Shown: positions 57,123 to 64,000 of the stretch, piece by piece
How the letters are laid out: each line of letters opens with the position of its first letter
How positions within the stretch are numbered: the first letter of the stretch is position 1
Assembly (NCBI GenBank): GCA_025757645.1
Contig: CP107216.1
Span: 867,501 to 931,500, forward strand
Direction of reading: 5' to 3'
Source: Clostridiales bacterium
Lineage (GTDB): Bacteria > Bacillota > Clostridia > Oscillospirales > Oscillospiraceae
DNA length: 64,000 bases
Program-made: the position numbers and the translations under genes
Notes under the pieces: generated by a model
Seen by the model: only the letters and a program-made list of their open reading frames with translations
The model's database searches: none
What the model was told of the DNA's origin: nothing

Positions 57123-58694
57123 ATGAGTGCATCCCAGGACAAAAAGCGCCGCACAGACGAGCGTGCGCTGGGTACGGAGCGCCGCCAGGTCGCCTCGCAG
57201 AAGGAAGCCAAAGAGCGCAAGCAAAGCAAGATCAAGTGGACGGTCGGTTCGATCATCGTCGTGCTGCTCGTTGCCGCCATCCTGATCGGCAACTCCAGTC
57301 TCTTTTACACCGCGCGCCCCGCGCTGCAGGTCGGCGATGTGAAGTATTCCTCGGCGGAGGTCAATTATGCCTACCGCTCCGCCTACCTCACGTTCTGCAA
57401 CCAGTACGGCAGCTATCTGAGCTACGTTGGCCTCGACACCAGCAAGGCGCTCGATGAGCAGGAGTGCCGCATCAGCGAGGATTTCGACACCTGGGACGAT
57501 TATTTCAAGGATGCTGCCGAAAAGAATCTGGTGCAGGTCACGGCGCTGTGCGATGCCGCGCAGAAGGCCGGCGTCACGCTCGACGAGGACGATCAGCATG
57601 AGATCGACGAGCAGTTTTCCTACCTCGAGCTCACTGCCAAGCAGTATAAGTACAACTCCGTCAGCAAGTATCTGCAGGCGGCCTATGGCAACGGCGTGAC
57701 CAAAAAGGTCGTGCGCCATATGCTCGAGCTCAGCGAGCTCGCCACGAAGTACTCGCAGCAGCAGTATGACAGCTACACCTATACGCCCGAGGAGATCGCG
57801 GCCAGCTACGCCGAGAATAAGAACAGCTGCGATACGTTCAACTATCAGTACTATTTCGTCCAGGCGGATACCGAGGACAGCACGGACGACGACGGCAACG
57901 CGACCTCCAAGACCACGGACGCCACGATGGCGGCCGCCAAGGCCACGGCCGACAAGATCGCCGCCGCCACGCATGACGCGGAGAGCTTCACTGCCGCCGT
58001 CACGGCCAATGTTCCCGCCAAGACGTCCGAGGACGGCACGAGCACCGCGCCGAGCGTCACGGACAACGCCGATACCAAGGGCTCAAACTTCAGCTCCGCT
58101 GTGTACGCTGACTGGCTCTACAGCGCCGACCGCACTGCCAACGACGTGACCGTCGTGGAGCAGGAAAACAGCGGCTACTACGTCGTGCTCTTCGAGAGCC
58201 GCGATGATAATGCCTACAACACCGTCAACGTCCGCCACATCCTCATCAAGGCGGAGGACAGTGACGGCGACGGCACGTATTCCGACGAGGAAAAGCAGAA
58301 AGCCAAGGCCGCGATCGACGATGTTTACGCCCGCTGGGAGCAGAGCGACCAGACCGAGGACGACTTCGCGCAGCTGGCCAACTCCTTCAGCCAGGACAGC
58401 GGCTCGAACACGAAGGGCGGCCTGTACGAGAACGTCTACAAGGGCCAGATGGTGCAGGAGTTCAACGATTTCTGCTTCGATCCCGCGCGCAAGCCGGGCG
58501 ATGTGGGCATCGTCTTTAACGAGAGCGATTCCTACTGCGGCTATCACCTTGTGTATTACGTCGGCCAGGGCGAGCGCTACTGCGACTACCTTGGCGATCA
58601 GGCGCTGCGCACGGATGATTTCAACGCCTGGGAGGGCACGTTCTTTGACGGCTGGACCAGCACCGAGCTCAAGGGCATGAAGTACGTCGGATAA
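57123..58694 (+). CDS. Membrane-anchored peptidyl-prolyl isomerase (PrsA/SurA-like)
   Basis: Foldase for exported proteins. The 523 residues have a charged N-terminal cytoplasmic tail (about 1-37, rich in Lys/Arg/Glu) and one transmembrane helix (about 38-58). A long SurA_N-like helical region with an acidic Thr/Ala-rich insertion (about 245-320) comes next. A parvulin rotamase domain (about 366-485) follows, beginning VNVRHILIKAED and ending YCGYHLVYYVGQGE. The rotamase carries acidic insertions compared with short parvulins. It is anchored by a helix, not by a lipobox as in Bacillus PrsA. AAGGTG-type site before the ATG. Confidence 0.9.
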   Translation: MSASQDKKRRTDERALGTERRQVASQKEAKERKQSKIKWTVGSIIVVLLVAAILIGNSSLFYTARPALQVGDVKYSSAEVNYAYRSAYLTFCNQYGSYLSYVGLDTSKALDEQECRISEDFDTWDDYFKDAAEKNLVQVTALCDAAQKAGVTLDEDDQHEIDEQFSYLELTAKQYKYNSVSKYLQAAYGNGVTKKVVRHMLELSELATKYSQQQYDSYTYTPEEIAASYAENKNSCDTFNYQYYFVQADTEDSTDDDGNATSKTTDATMAAAKATADKIAAATHDAESFTAAVTANVPAKTSEDGTSTAPSVTDNADTKGSNFSSAVYADWLYSADRTANDVTVVEQENSGYYVVLFESRDDNAYNTVNVRHILIKAEDSDGDGTYSDEEKQKAKAAIDDVYARWEQSDQTEDDFAQLANSFSQDSGSNTKGGLYENVYKGQMVQEFNDFCFDPARKPGDVGIVFNESDSYCGYHLVYYVGQGERYCDYLGDQALRTDDFNAWEGTFFDGWTSTELKGMKYVG

Positions 58695-58718
58695 ATCAGA
58701 CACGCGAAAGATATGCGA

Positions 58719-58743
58719 CAGAGCCGCCCGCCGGGCGGCTCTG
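58719..58743 (+). other. Hairpin after the foldase gene
   Basis: CAGAGCCGCCC-GCC-GGGCGGCTCTG, perfect 11-bp stem without a following T tract; possible weak terminator. Confidence 0.45.
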
Positions 58744-58797
58744 CGTCTATCTGAAAGCAGGGCTTCAACGTTTCCATGTTTCCACGGAGGGATCACC

Positions 58798-58959
58798 ATG
58801 ATCAAGACAAAAACGCAGCGCTATGACACGACCGTGCTCGACGCGCGCGCCCTTGCCGACGCGCTCGAGATCGAGGAGAAGGCCGGCTGGGAGGTCGCGG
58901 AGGCAGGCTATGACGGCACGGACTTCGTCGTGACCTTCGAGCGGGAGGACGCGCGATGA
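58798..58959 (+). CDS. Small uncharacterised protein (53 aa) upstream of tcdA
   Basis: ATG at 58798 after GGAGGG encodes 53 residues beginning MIKTKTQRYDTTVLDARALA and ending VVTFEREDAR. Its TGA overlaps the tcdA ATG (ATGA), the same coupling that tcdA shows with the next gene, so it is very probably translated. Acidic, soluble, predicted alpha-beta pattern; I do not recognise a family. Confidence 0.65.
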   Translation: MIKTKTQRYDTTVLDARALADALEIEEKAGWEVAEAGYDGTDFVVTFEREDAR

Positions 58960-59681
58960 CCGAGCAGACCATCCGCACGCAGATGCTCCTCGGCGAGGCC
59001 GCGCTCGCGCGCCTGCGCAGCAGCCGCGTCGCCGTGCTCGGCCTCGGCGGCGTGGGCAGCTGGTGCGCCGAGGCGCTGGCCCGCGCCGGCGTCGGCGCGC
59101 TCACGCTCGTGGACGAGGACACCGTCAGCGAGAGTAACCTCAACCGCCAGTGCTGCGCGCTGCACTCCACGATCGGCCAGCCGAAGGCGGCCGTCATGGC
59201 CGCGCGCGTGCATGATATTGACCCCAGCATCGCCGTCGACGCGCGCGCCGAGCGCTACGAGGCGGCGACGCGGGAGCGGTTTTTCGACACGGAGTATGAT
59301 TATATTGCCGACTGCATCGACCTCGTGTCGTGCAAGGTGGATCTGATCCGCACCGCGCACGCGCGCGGCATCCCGATCGTGTCGGCGCTCGGCACCGGCA
59401 ACAAGATGGATGCGAGCCGGTTTGAACTCTGCGACATCAGTCAGACGAGCGGCTGCCCGTTCGCGCGCGTCATGCGCCGCGAGCTGCGCAGCGCCGGCAT
59501 CACGCACCACGCGGTCGTGTTCAGCCCCGAGCCCGCCATGACGCCCGAGGCGCTGTGCGCCCCGCCGCCGGGCCGCCGGAGCGTGCCCGGCTCGCTGCCG
59601 TGGGTGCCGGCCAGCGCGGGACTGCTGCTGGCGCAGAAGATCGTGCTCGATCTGTGCGCCGCGCCGGAGGAGCGGGCATGA
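58956..59681 (+). CDS. tcdA: tRNA threonylcarbamoyladenosine dehydratase (TcdA/CsdL, ThiF family)
   Basis: E1-like enzyme that cyclises t6A37 of tRNA to ct6A with ATP. The 241 residues show the nucleotide-binding VAVLGLGGVGSWCAEALAR, LVDEDTVSESNLNRQ (ATP/substrate contact) and YDYIADCIDLVSCKVDLI. The layout with SALGTGNKMDASRFELCDIS is typical of TcdA rather than ThiF or MoeB; no zinc CxxC pairs are seen. It overlaps its neighbours on both sides by four bases. Confidence 0.93.
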   Translation: MTEQTIRTQMLLGEAALARLRSSRVAVLGLGGVGSWCAEALARAGVGALTLVDEDTVSESNLNRQCCALHSTIGQPKAAVMAARVHDIDPSIAVDARAERYEAATRERFFDTEYDYIADCIDLVSCKVDLIRTAHARGIPIVSALGTGNKMDASRFELCDISQTSGCPFARVMRRELRSAGITHHAVVFSPEPAMTPEALCAPPPGRRSVPGSLPWVPASAGLLLAQKIVLDLCAAPEERA

Positions 59682-60721
59682 AGCCCGTCTGGATCGTGCT
59701 GCTGTGCCTGCTGGGCGCGGCGGTGCTGGCGGCGCTGGTGTGGTTGCTCGTGTGGTACATTGAGCAGCGCGTGCTGGCAAAGTCGCTCGGCCGTGCGTCG
59801 GAGGGCGCGGACGCGCAGGCCGCGTGGGAGCAGCACATCCTGCGCAAGCAGGACTGGACGGCCGACTCCGAGCCGGGCAGGGCGGCGCTCGCGCGCGTGC
59901 GCGCCGGCGTCGCTGCCATGCAGGAGCAGCCGCACGAGGATGTGTTTCTCCCCGCGCTCGATGGCGCGCGCCTGCACGCGCGGCTCTACCGCGTGCCCCA
60001 CGCCCACGCCACGGTCATCCTCTGCCACGGCTACCACAGCCACGCCGAGCATGATTTTTCCGCCCAGTTCCCGGCGCTGTATGCCTCCGGCGGCTGCAAC
60101 CTGCTGCTCATCGACGAGCGCGCGCACGGCCTGAGCGAGGGCAAGTGCCTCACGTTCGGCCAGCTCGAGCGCTACGACATCGCCCAGTGGGTGCACTGGG
60201 TGCGCGAGCACTCGCGCGTGCAGCGGCCCATCGCGCTCTACGGTGTATCGATGGGCGCGGCGTCGGTGCTGCTGGCGGCGCAGCTCCCGGAGCTGAGGGA
60301 CGAGATCGCCTGCGTCATAGCCGACTGCGGCTATTCCAGCTTCGAGCTGGAGGTCACGGACGCCGTGCACCACGGTACAAATGCGCCGCGCTGGCTGCAA
60401 AAGCCGCTCGCGCGCGCCTGCGTGCGCATCCTGCGCCGCAGCGGGCTGGACTTCGCCGCCGTCGATACCACGCCCGGCATGGCGGCGCTCGATCTGCCCA
60501 TCCTGTTTTTCCACGGCGACGCGGACACTTTCGTCCCCCTGCACCACAGCGAGCGCAACCTCGCCGCCTGCAGGCGGCCGCAGCGGCTCGTCGTCATCCC
60601 CGGCGCGGAGCACGCCATGTCCGCGCAGGTCGACCCCGAGCGCTACCGGCATGAGCTGCTGACCTTCCTGTGGCGCAACACGAACTACCTCTGGGACGAG
60701 CGCAACAAGCCGCTCAAATGA
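59678..60721 (+). CDS. Membrane-anchored alpha/beta hydrolase
   Basis: A 347-residue protein with an N-terminal transmembrane helix (about 4-28) and an alpha/beta-hydrolase domain of the Bem46/DUF-type: ATVILCHGYHSHAEHDFSAQ (oxyanion region), ALYGVSMGAASVLLAAQ with nucleophile Ser in GVSMGA, FFHGDADTFVPLHH (Asp) and PGAEHAMSAQ (His). Substrate unknown. Translationally coupled to tcdA. A strong terminator follows after about 110 bp that hold nothing else visible. Confidence 0.88.
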   Translation: MKPVWIVLLCLLGAAVLAALVWLLVWYIEQRVLAKSLGRASEGADAQAAWEQHILRKQDWTADSEPGRAALARVRAGVAAMQEQPHEDVFLPALDGARLHARLYRVPHAHATVILCHGYHSHAEHDFSAQFPALYASGGCNLLLIDERAHGLSEGKCLTFGQLERYDIAQWVHWVREHSRVQRPIALYGVSMGAASVLLAAQLPELRDEIACVIADCGYSSFELEVTDAVHHGTNAPRWLQKPLARACVRILRRSGLDFAAVDTTPGMAALDLPILFFHGDADTFVPLHHSERNLAACRRPQRLVVIPGAEHAMSAQVDPERYRHELLTFLWRNTNYLWDERNKPLK

Positions 60722-60831
60722 ACCCGCAGGTCCGAAACGGAGCCGGAAAAGAGCATGGGCCGGATGCGAACGTTTCCCCACTCATTGCATGGTTTTGCGC
60801 CATATTCGTCAAATCATCACCACTTAGACGC

Positions 60832-60864
60832 AAAAAGCCGGATGTCTGTGACATCCGGCTTTTT
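60832..60864 (+). terminator. Bidirectional terminator before the hexokinase gene
   Basis: A 15-bp perfect stem AAAAAGCCGGATGTC / GACATCCGGCTTTTT with a TGT loop, shared by the convergent hydrolase and hexokinase genes. Confidence 0.92.
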
Positions 60865-60874
60865 CTGCCTTGTA

Positions 60875-62290
60875 TCAGTCCTGCAGCAGGGACGCGGCGG
60901 CCGTGCCGATGGCGGAAGCGTTCGGTACGGGCTTGCACACGCAGTAGCGCTGGTGCTTCTGCACGAGAAATGCCTCGAGCTCTTCGCTGACGGCCGGGCG
61001 CAGGAGCGTCGAGTAGCGAAACAGCGACCCGTCCACGGCCACGACCATCGGGCGGTAGCGGTTTTTCGCGCCGTCGGTCAGAAAGACGATGGCCGCGATG
61101 TTTGCGACGATCGCTTTCGCCGCGCGGCCGAACACGCTCTGAATGACCATGGCGGCGGTCTTGCGGTCGGCATCCGCCGCATCGCTCAGCGCTGCGATGG
61201 CGCCGCAGTCCGGGTCTGCGCCGAAGGCGTCCGCGTCGGCGGCGGTCAGCACGTCGAGCGCGCGGAGCTTGTCCGCCGTCTCGGGCGCGAACAGCCCGTC
61301 TTTTGCCGCGGCGATGAGGGCCAGGCGGCTGAGCTTGCCGAGGTAGCGGCCGCTCGTCATCTTCTCGAACCGGTACGCGCCCGGTGCGGCCGAGGCCGCG
61401 TCGAGCGCCTTGTCAAACGCGCTCTGCGGCACGTCGGTGAACGAGCCGGACTCGAGGTTGACGAGCATCTCGCCGTCAGCGTCGCGGCCGAGCTTTTCGA
61501 TCGCGCGCACCGGCAGCAGGCAGCATGTGTTCGTGCCCGTGCCGTTGACGAGCCCGGCAAAACCGTTGGCGTAGTTGTTGGCGATGGTGGTCGAGCCGCT
61601 CAGGTACGTGGCGGGGGTGTCGTTGATGACCGTGATGGGCAGCTTCGTGCAGCCGCGGCGTTCGAGCTCTTCGGCCAGGTCCGCGCCCACGAGGTGATCC
61701 TCCCACCCGGTCAGCTGCACCTCTTTGGTCATGCCGAGCACCTTTGCATCCAGCTCCGGCGTGTTCTCCGCCGGGTAGCTGAAGCAGATGCCGATCTGCG
61801 TGACCCGGTCGAGCAGCGGCTCGAGCGCGTCGGCTGCCAGCCGGATGAAGTCCATCCAGTCGGCGTCGCGCTCCGAGCCGGGCATGGGCAGCGTGCGCTC
61901 GTCCTCGAGGATCGGCTGGCCGAACTCGTAGTGCACGGTGGCGACGCGGAAGTTCGTGCCGCCGGCGTCGATGACGGCGACGCGCTTGCCCTCCGGGGCG
62001 GCGACGTGGCCATGCGGCGCGAGGTAGGCCGGCAGCATCGGCAGGCCGCCCGCCTCGCCGCGCAGGCCGCGCTGCATCGCGGCGAGCAGGGCATCGGTGA
62101 GCTCCTGCGTGTCGAGCTGGTCGGGCGCGGCGCCATACTTGCGCAGGAAGGCGAGCACGCGCGTGTCGATGTGGATCGCGGGCACGGGCTCGTCCTGCTC
62201 CGGCGCGGCGAAGGGGAACGGCGCGCGCGGCGCGGCCGGGGCCTCCGGGGCGGGGGCGGGCTTGCTTTTCTTGAAAAACGGAAGCTTCAT
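60875..62290 (-). CDS. Hexokinase (eukaryote-type hexokinase family)
   Basis: ATP-dependent hexose kinase of the hexokinase superfamily proper, not the bacterial ROK or Glk group. The 471 residues start with a Lys/Pro/Ala-rich, probably disordered extension (about 1-38). Hexokinase_1 follows: KRVAVIDAGGTNFRVATV (phosphate 1), GICFSYPAENTPELDAKVLG, and the catalytic Asp in PITVINDTPATYLSG. Hexokinase_2 contains FAGLVNGTGTNTCCLLP and NLESGSF. Such hexokinases occur sporadically in Clostridia. Substrate is probably glucose or another hexose. Separated from the upstream SPFH gene by a terminator. Confidence 0.9.
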   Translation of the reverse strand: MKLPFFKKSKPAPAPEAPAAPRAPFPFAAPEQDEPVPAIHIDTRVLAFLRKYGAAPDQLDTQELTDALLAAMQRGLRGEAGGLPMLPAYLAPHGHVAAPEGKRVAVIDAGGTNFRVATVHYEFGQPILEDERTLPMPGSERDADWMDFIRLAADALEPLLDRVTQIGICFSYPAENTPELDAKVLGMTKEVQLTGWEDHLVGADLAEELERRGCTKLPITVINDTPATYLSGSTTIANNYANGFAGLVNGTGTNTCCLLPVRAIEKLGRDADGEMLVNLESGSFTDVPQSAFDKALDAASAAPGAYRFEKMTSGRYLGKLSRLALIAAAKDGLFAPETADKLRALDVLTAADADAFGADPDCGAIAALSDAADADRKTAAMVIQSVFGRAAKAIVANIAAIVFLTDGAKNRYRPMVVAVDGSLFRYSTLLRPAVSEELEAFLVQKHQRYCVCKPVPNASAIGTAAASLLQD

Positions 62291-62314
62291 ATGTGTTCTC
62301 TCTCTTTCTTACCG

Positions 62315-62342
62315 AAAACCCCGCGCCGGGCCCGGCGCGGGG
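62315..62342 (-). terminator. Terminator of the NfeD-SPFH unit
   Basis: Stem CCCCGCGCC / GGCGCGGGG with a six-base self-complementary loop, followed on the minus strand by TTTTCGG. Confidence 0.75.
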
Positions 62343-62364
62343 ACGGTGATGATTCGGTTGCAGG

Positions 62365-63264
62365 TCAGGCGTTCGGGGCGTCGCCCTTGGCGCTCTCGAC
62401 CAGGCCGGCCGCCAGCGCGGCAACGCCCTGGATCTCGGACGGGATGATGATCTTCGTCGCGCGGCCGTCCGCGGCGGCGGCAAAGGCCTCAAGACTCTTG
62501 AGCTTGATGACGGCGTCGGACGGCATGGACTCGTTGATGAGCCGGATGCCCTCGGCGGTCGCGCGCTGCACGGTCAGAATGGCCTCGGCGCGGCCCTGCG
62601 CCTCAAGGATCTGCTCCTGCTTTTTCGCGTCGGCGCGCAGGATGGCCGATTCCTTTTCGCCCTCGGCCGTGAGGATGGCGGAGCGCTTCTCGCCCTCGGC
62701 GCGCAGAATGGCCTCGCGGCGTTCGCGCTCGGCCTTCATCTGTTTTTCCATGGCGCTCTGGATCTCCTTGGGCGGGAGAATGTTCTTGAGCTCCACGCGG
62801 TTGACCTTGATGCCCCAGGGGTCGGTGGCCTCGTCGAGGATCTGGCGCATCTTGGTGTTGACGATGTCGCGGCTGGTCAGGCACTGGTCAAGCTCCAGGT
62901 CGCCGATGAGGTTGCGCAGCGTCGTGGCCGAGAGGTTCTCAATCGCAAGGATCGGCTGCTCGATGCCATAGGTGTAGAGCTTCGGGTCGGTGATCTGGTA
63001 GTAGACGACGGTGTCGATCTGCATGGTGACGTTGTCCTTCGTGATGACGGGCTGCGGCGGGAAGTCCGCGACCTGCTCTTTGAGCGACAGACGCTTGGCG
63101 ACCGACTCGATGAACGGGATCTTCAGGTGCAGGCCGACGCCCCATGTGGTCTTGTAGGCGCCGAGGCGGGTGATGACGTAAGCCTGTGCCTGCGGGACGA
63201 TGCGGATGTTGCGCACGAGAATGATGAGCGCGATCAGGATGATTCCGTAGAGAACGTATGGCAT
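62365..63264 (-). CDS. SPFH/Band 7 protein (QmcA/paraslipin type)
   Basis: Membrane scaffold protein of 299 residues: one N-terminal transmembrane helix (about 4-22, VLYGIILIALIILV), the Band 7 domain (about 23-190, with VPQAQAYVITRLGAYKTTW and D/N-rich ITKDNVTMQIDTVVYYQI) and an Ala/Glu/Lys-rich coiled coil (about 175-240, repeating AEGEKRSAILTAEGEKES). It ends in the paraslipin-like IPSEIQGVAALAAGLVES. Always paired with an NfeD-type membrane protein; here that gene lies 12 bp upstream. Confidence 0.94.
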   Translation of the reverse strand: MPYVLYGIILIALIILVRNIRIVPQAQAYVITRLGAYKTTWGVGLHLKIPFIESVAKRLSLKEQVADFPPQPVITKDNVTMQIDTVVYYQITDPKLYTYGIEQPILAIENLSATTLRNLIGDLELDQCLTSRDIVNTKMRQILDEATDPWGIKVNRVELKNILPPKEIQSAMEKQMKAERERREAILRAEGEKRSAILTAEGEKESAILRADAKKQEQILEAQGRAEAILTVQRATAEGIRLINESMPSDAVIKLKSLEAFAAAADGRATKIIIPSEIQGVAALAAGLVESAKGDAPNA

Positions 63265-63276
63265 GGTGATTCCTCC

Positions 63277-63750
63277 TTATTCTTTTGCGCCCGCGGTCAC
63301 GCAGGCGGGTGTGACGATGAGCTTGACGCCCTCGATGCGCAGCACGATGGCCGCAGTCCCGGCGGGGATGGGGGCATCGGTCTGCGCGCGGGCGGTCCAT
63401 ACTTTTCCGCCGATGGCGACGGCGCCGCGGCCGGCCAGGTTGTCGATATCCTCCGTGACGAGACATTCCTGCCCGATGAGCATATCGGCATTCGTGGGCT
63501 GGGTACGGTTGTTGATATATTTTTTCACCAGCGGGCGCGTCACGGCGAAGGCCGCGATTGACACGGCGAAAAACCACACGAGCTGCAGCCACAGCGGCGC
63601 GTGGAACATGGCGGCGATGAGCGCGGCGAGCGCGCCCACGGCAAACCAGATCGTGACCAGACCGGCGGTCAGGCCCTCGACGATCAGAAAGATCACGATC
63701 AGGCCAATCCAGATGGCCGGCATGGTGCATGGGATCCCGGCGATGACCAT
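63277..63750 (-). CDS. NfeD-family membrane protein
   Basis: A 157-residue NfeD protein (short form without the ClpP-like protease domain). Three to four hydrophobic helices at about 8-80 (AIWIGLIVIFLIVEGLTAG) are followed by a C-terminal OB-fold domain (NADMLIGQECLVTEDIDN to VLRIEGVKLIV). Partner of the SPFH protein encoded downstream. Start at 63750 because AGGAGG lies eight bases upstream; the frame is open 18 codons further without a site. Confidence 0.92.
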   Translation of the reverse strand: MVIAGIPCTMPAIWIGLIVIFLIVEGLTAGLVTIWFAVGALAALIAAMFHAPLWLQLVWFFAVSIAAFAVTRPLVKKYINNRTQPTNADMLIGQECLVTEDIDNLAGRGAVAIGGKVWTARAQTDAPIPAGTAAIVLRIEGVKLIVTPACVTAGAKE

Positions 63751-63799
63751 AGACAAAACCTCCTGTTGAGAATGCGCGGCAACTGTTTGCCATAGAAAT

Positions 63800-63828
63800 A
63801 TCATATCTTATTTACAGGATAAAAGCAA
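63800..63828 (-). promoter_or_regulatory. Promoter of the nfeD-SPFH unit
   Basis: Minus strand TTGCTT, 17-bp spacer, TATGAT. Confidence 0.7.
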
Positions 63829-63877
63829 GCAAAACACCCGGAATTCCGGCACATGAAATTTCCGGGCGGTTTTCCTC

Positions 63878-63906
63878 TTTACTTTCCTAAATAATTAGAG
63901 TAAAAT
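63878..63906 (+). promoter_or_regulatory. Promoter of the gene entering at the right edge
   Basis: TTTACT, 17-bp spacer, TAAAAT, about 60 bp before an ATG with AAGGAG. Confidence 0.6.
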
Positions 63907-63964
63907 AGTATCCGAAAAATCGTGTTTCAGCATCCATATATCTGATGAGAAATAAGGAGCGCAT

Positions 63965-64000
63965 ATGAATAAACAGCATAAAAAACCGCGCTGCGATGAC
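63965..64000 (+). CDS. N-terminal start of an unidentified gene (cut by window edge)
   Basis: ATG at 63965 with AAGGAG upstream and a promoter at 63878 begins a frame reading MNKQHKKPRCDD to the window end. Only 12 codons are visible, so no function can be given. Confidence 0.5.
   Translation, partial: MNKQHKKPRCDD

Overview
The window is about 64 kb of GC-rich (roughly 60-65% by eye) bacterial chromosome. It carries no rRNA, tRNA, CRISPR array, prophage or intact insertion sequence that I can see. Gene content points to a Gram-positive, anaerobic gut-type Clostridia member, most likely Oscillospirales/Oscillospiraceae. The evidence is a DnaD/DnaI primosome pair, YtrA-type GntR, class B sortase with an (S/P)PxTG-like substrate, SLH-domain amidase, QueT/QueH queuosine salvage, GTP-type PEP carboxykinase, a sodium:neurotransmitter-family symporter and strong AGGAGG-type ribosome sites. 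The genus is not resolved from sequence alone.

Layout. 1-12.4 kb: translation and salvage genes (prfB, dCMP deaminase, queH, queT), malQ, a sugar nucleotidyltransferase, an S-layer-anchored amidase, an Mrp/NBP35 Fe-S carrier, and dnaD-dnaI-DUF2804 on the minus strand. 12.5-30 kb: one long co-directional run of 15 genes with no convincing internal terminator: U32 protein, maf, mreC, mreD, PBP2, MgsA-like protein, hisS, aspS, comM, small membrane protein, thiI, cinA, ugd, rfbA, rfbB. It begins at back-to-back divergent promoters and ends at a 20-bp-stem terminator. 30-33.4 kb: an accessory patch with an acetyltransferase, an SGNH hydrolase, a 5'-truncated LCP-protein remnant, a tiny wall-anchor peptide gene and its class B sortase. 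33.4-41 kb: FakA-like domain, lepA and an XRE regulator, diverging from pta, then tadA, GT8, a phosphoribosyltransferase and an NSS symporter. 41-48 kb, minus strand: HtrA protease, a GntR/ABC ATPase/ABC permease operon, mnmG. 48-51.5 kb: a complete polar amino-acid ABC transporter followed by a second lipoprotein that looks like a circularly permuted solute-binding protein. 51.6-56.1 kb: flippase, COG2426 membrane protein, pckA, LspA-like protein. 56.1-57.1 kb: about 1 kb without a normal gene, but with direct repeats, overlapping long hairpins, a consensus promoter driving a probable ~300-nt structured RNA, and a 20-codon ORF with a strong ribosome site. 57.1-64 kb: parvulin-type foldase, tcdA, alpha/beta hydrolase, a eukaryote-type hexokinase, and SPFH/NfeD membrane proteins.

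Most noteworthy: (i) the lipoprotein at 50692-51516, whose C-terminal solute-binding segment sits at its N terminus; (ii) the unassigned structured RNA at 56357-56662 and its neighbouring short-ORF transcript; (iii) the 81-residue SPQTG-anchored mini-protein with its own sortase and a palindromic promoter; (iv) an MgsA-like protein that has lost the catalytic Asp and phosphate-loop residues; (v) a GntR repressor whose conserved N terminus begins at ACG; (vi) an array of consecutive hairpins at 9094-9360.

Positions, frames, motifs and hairpins were read by eye. Family assignments rest on recognised motifs. No database search or folding calculation was run.
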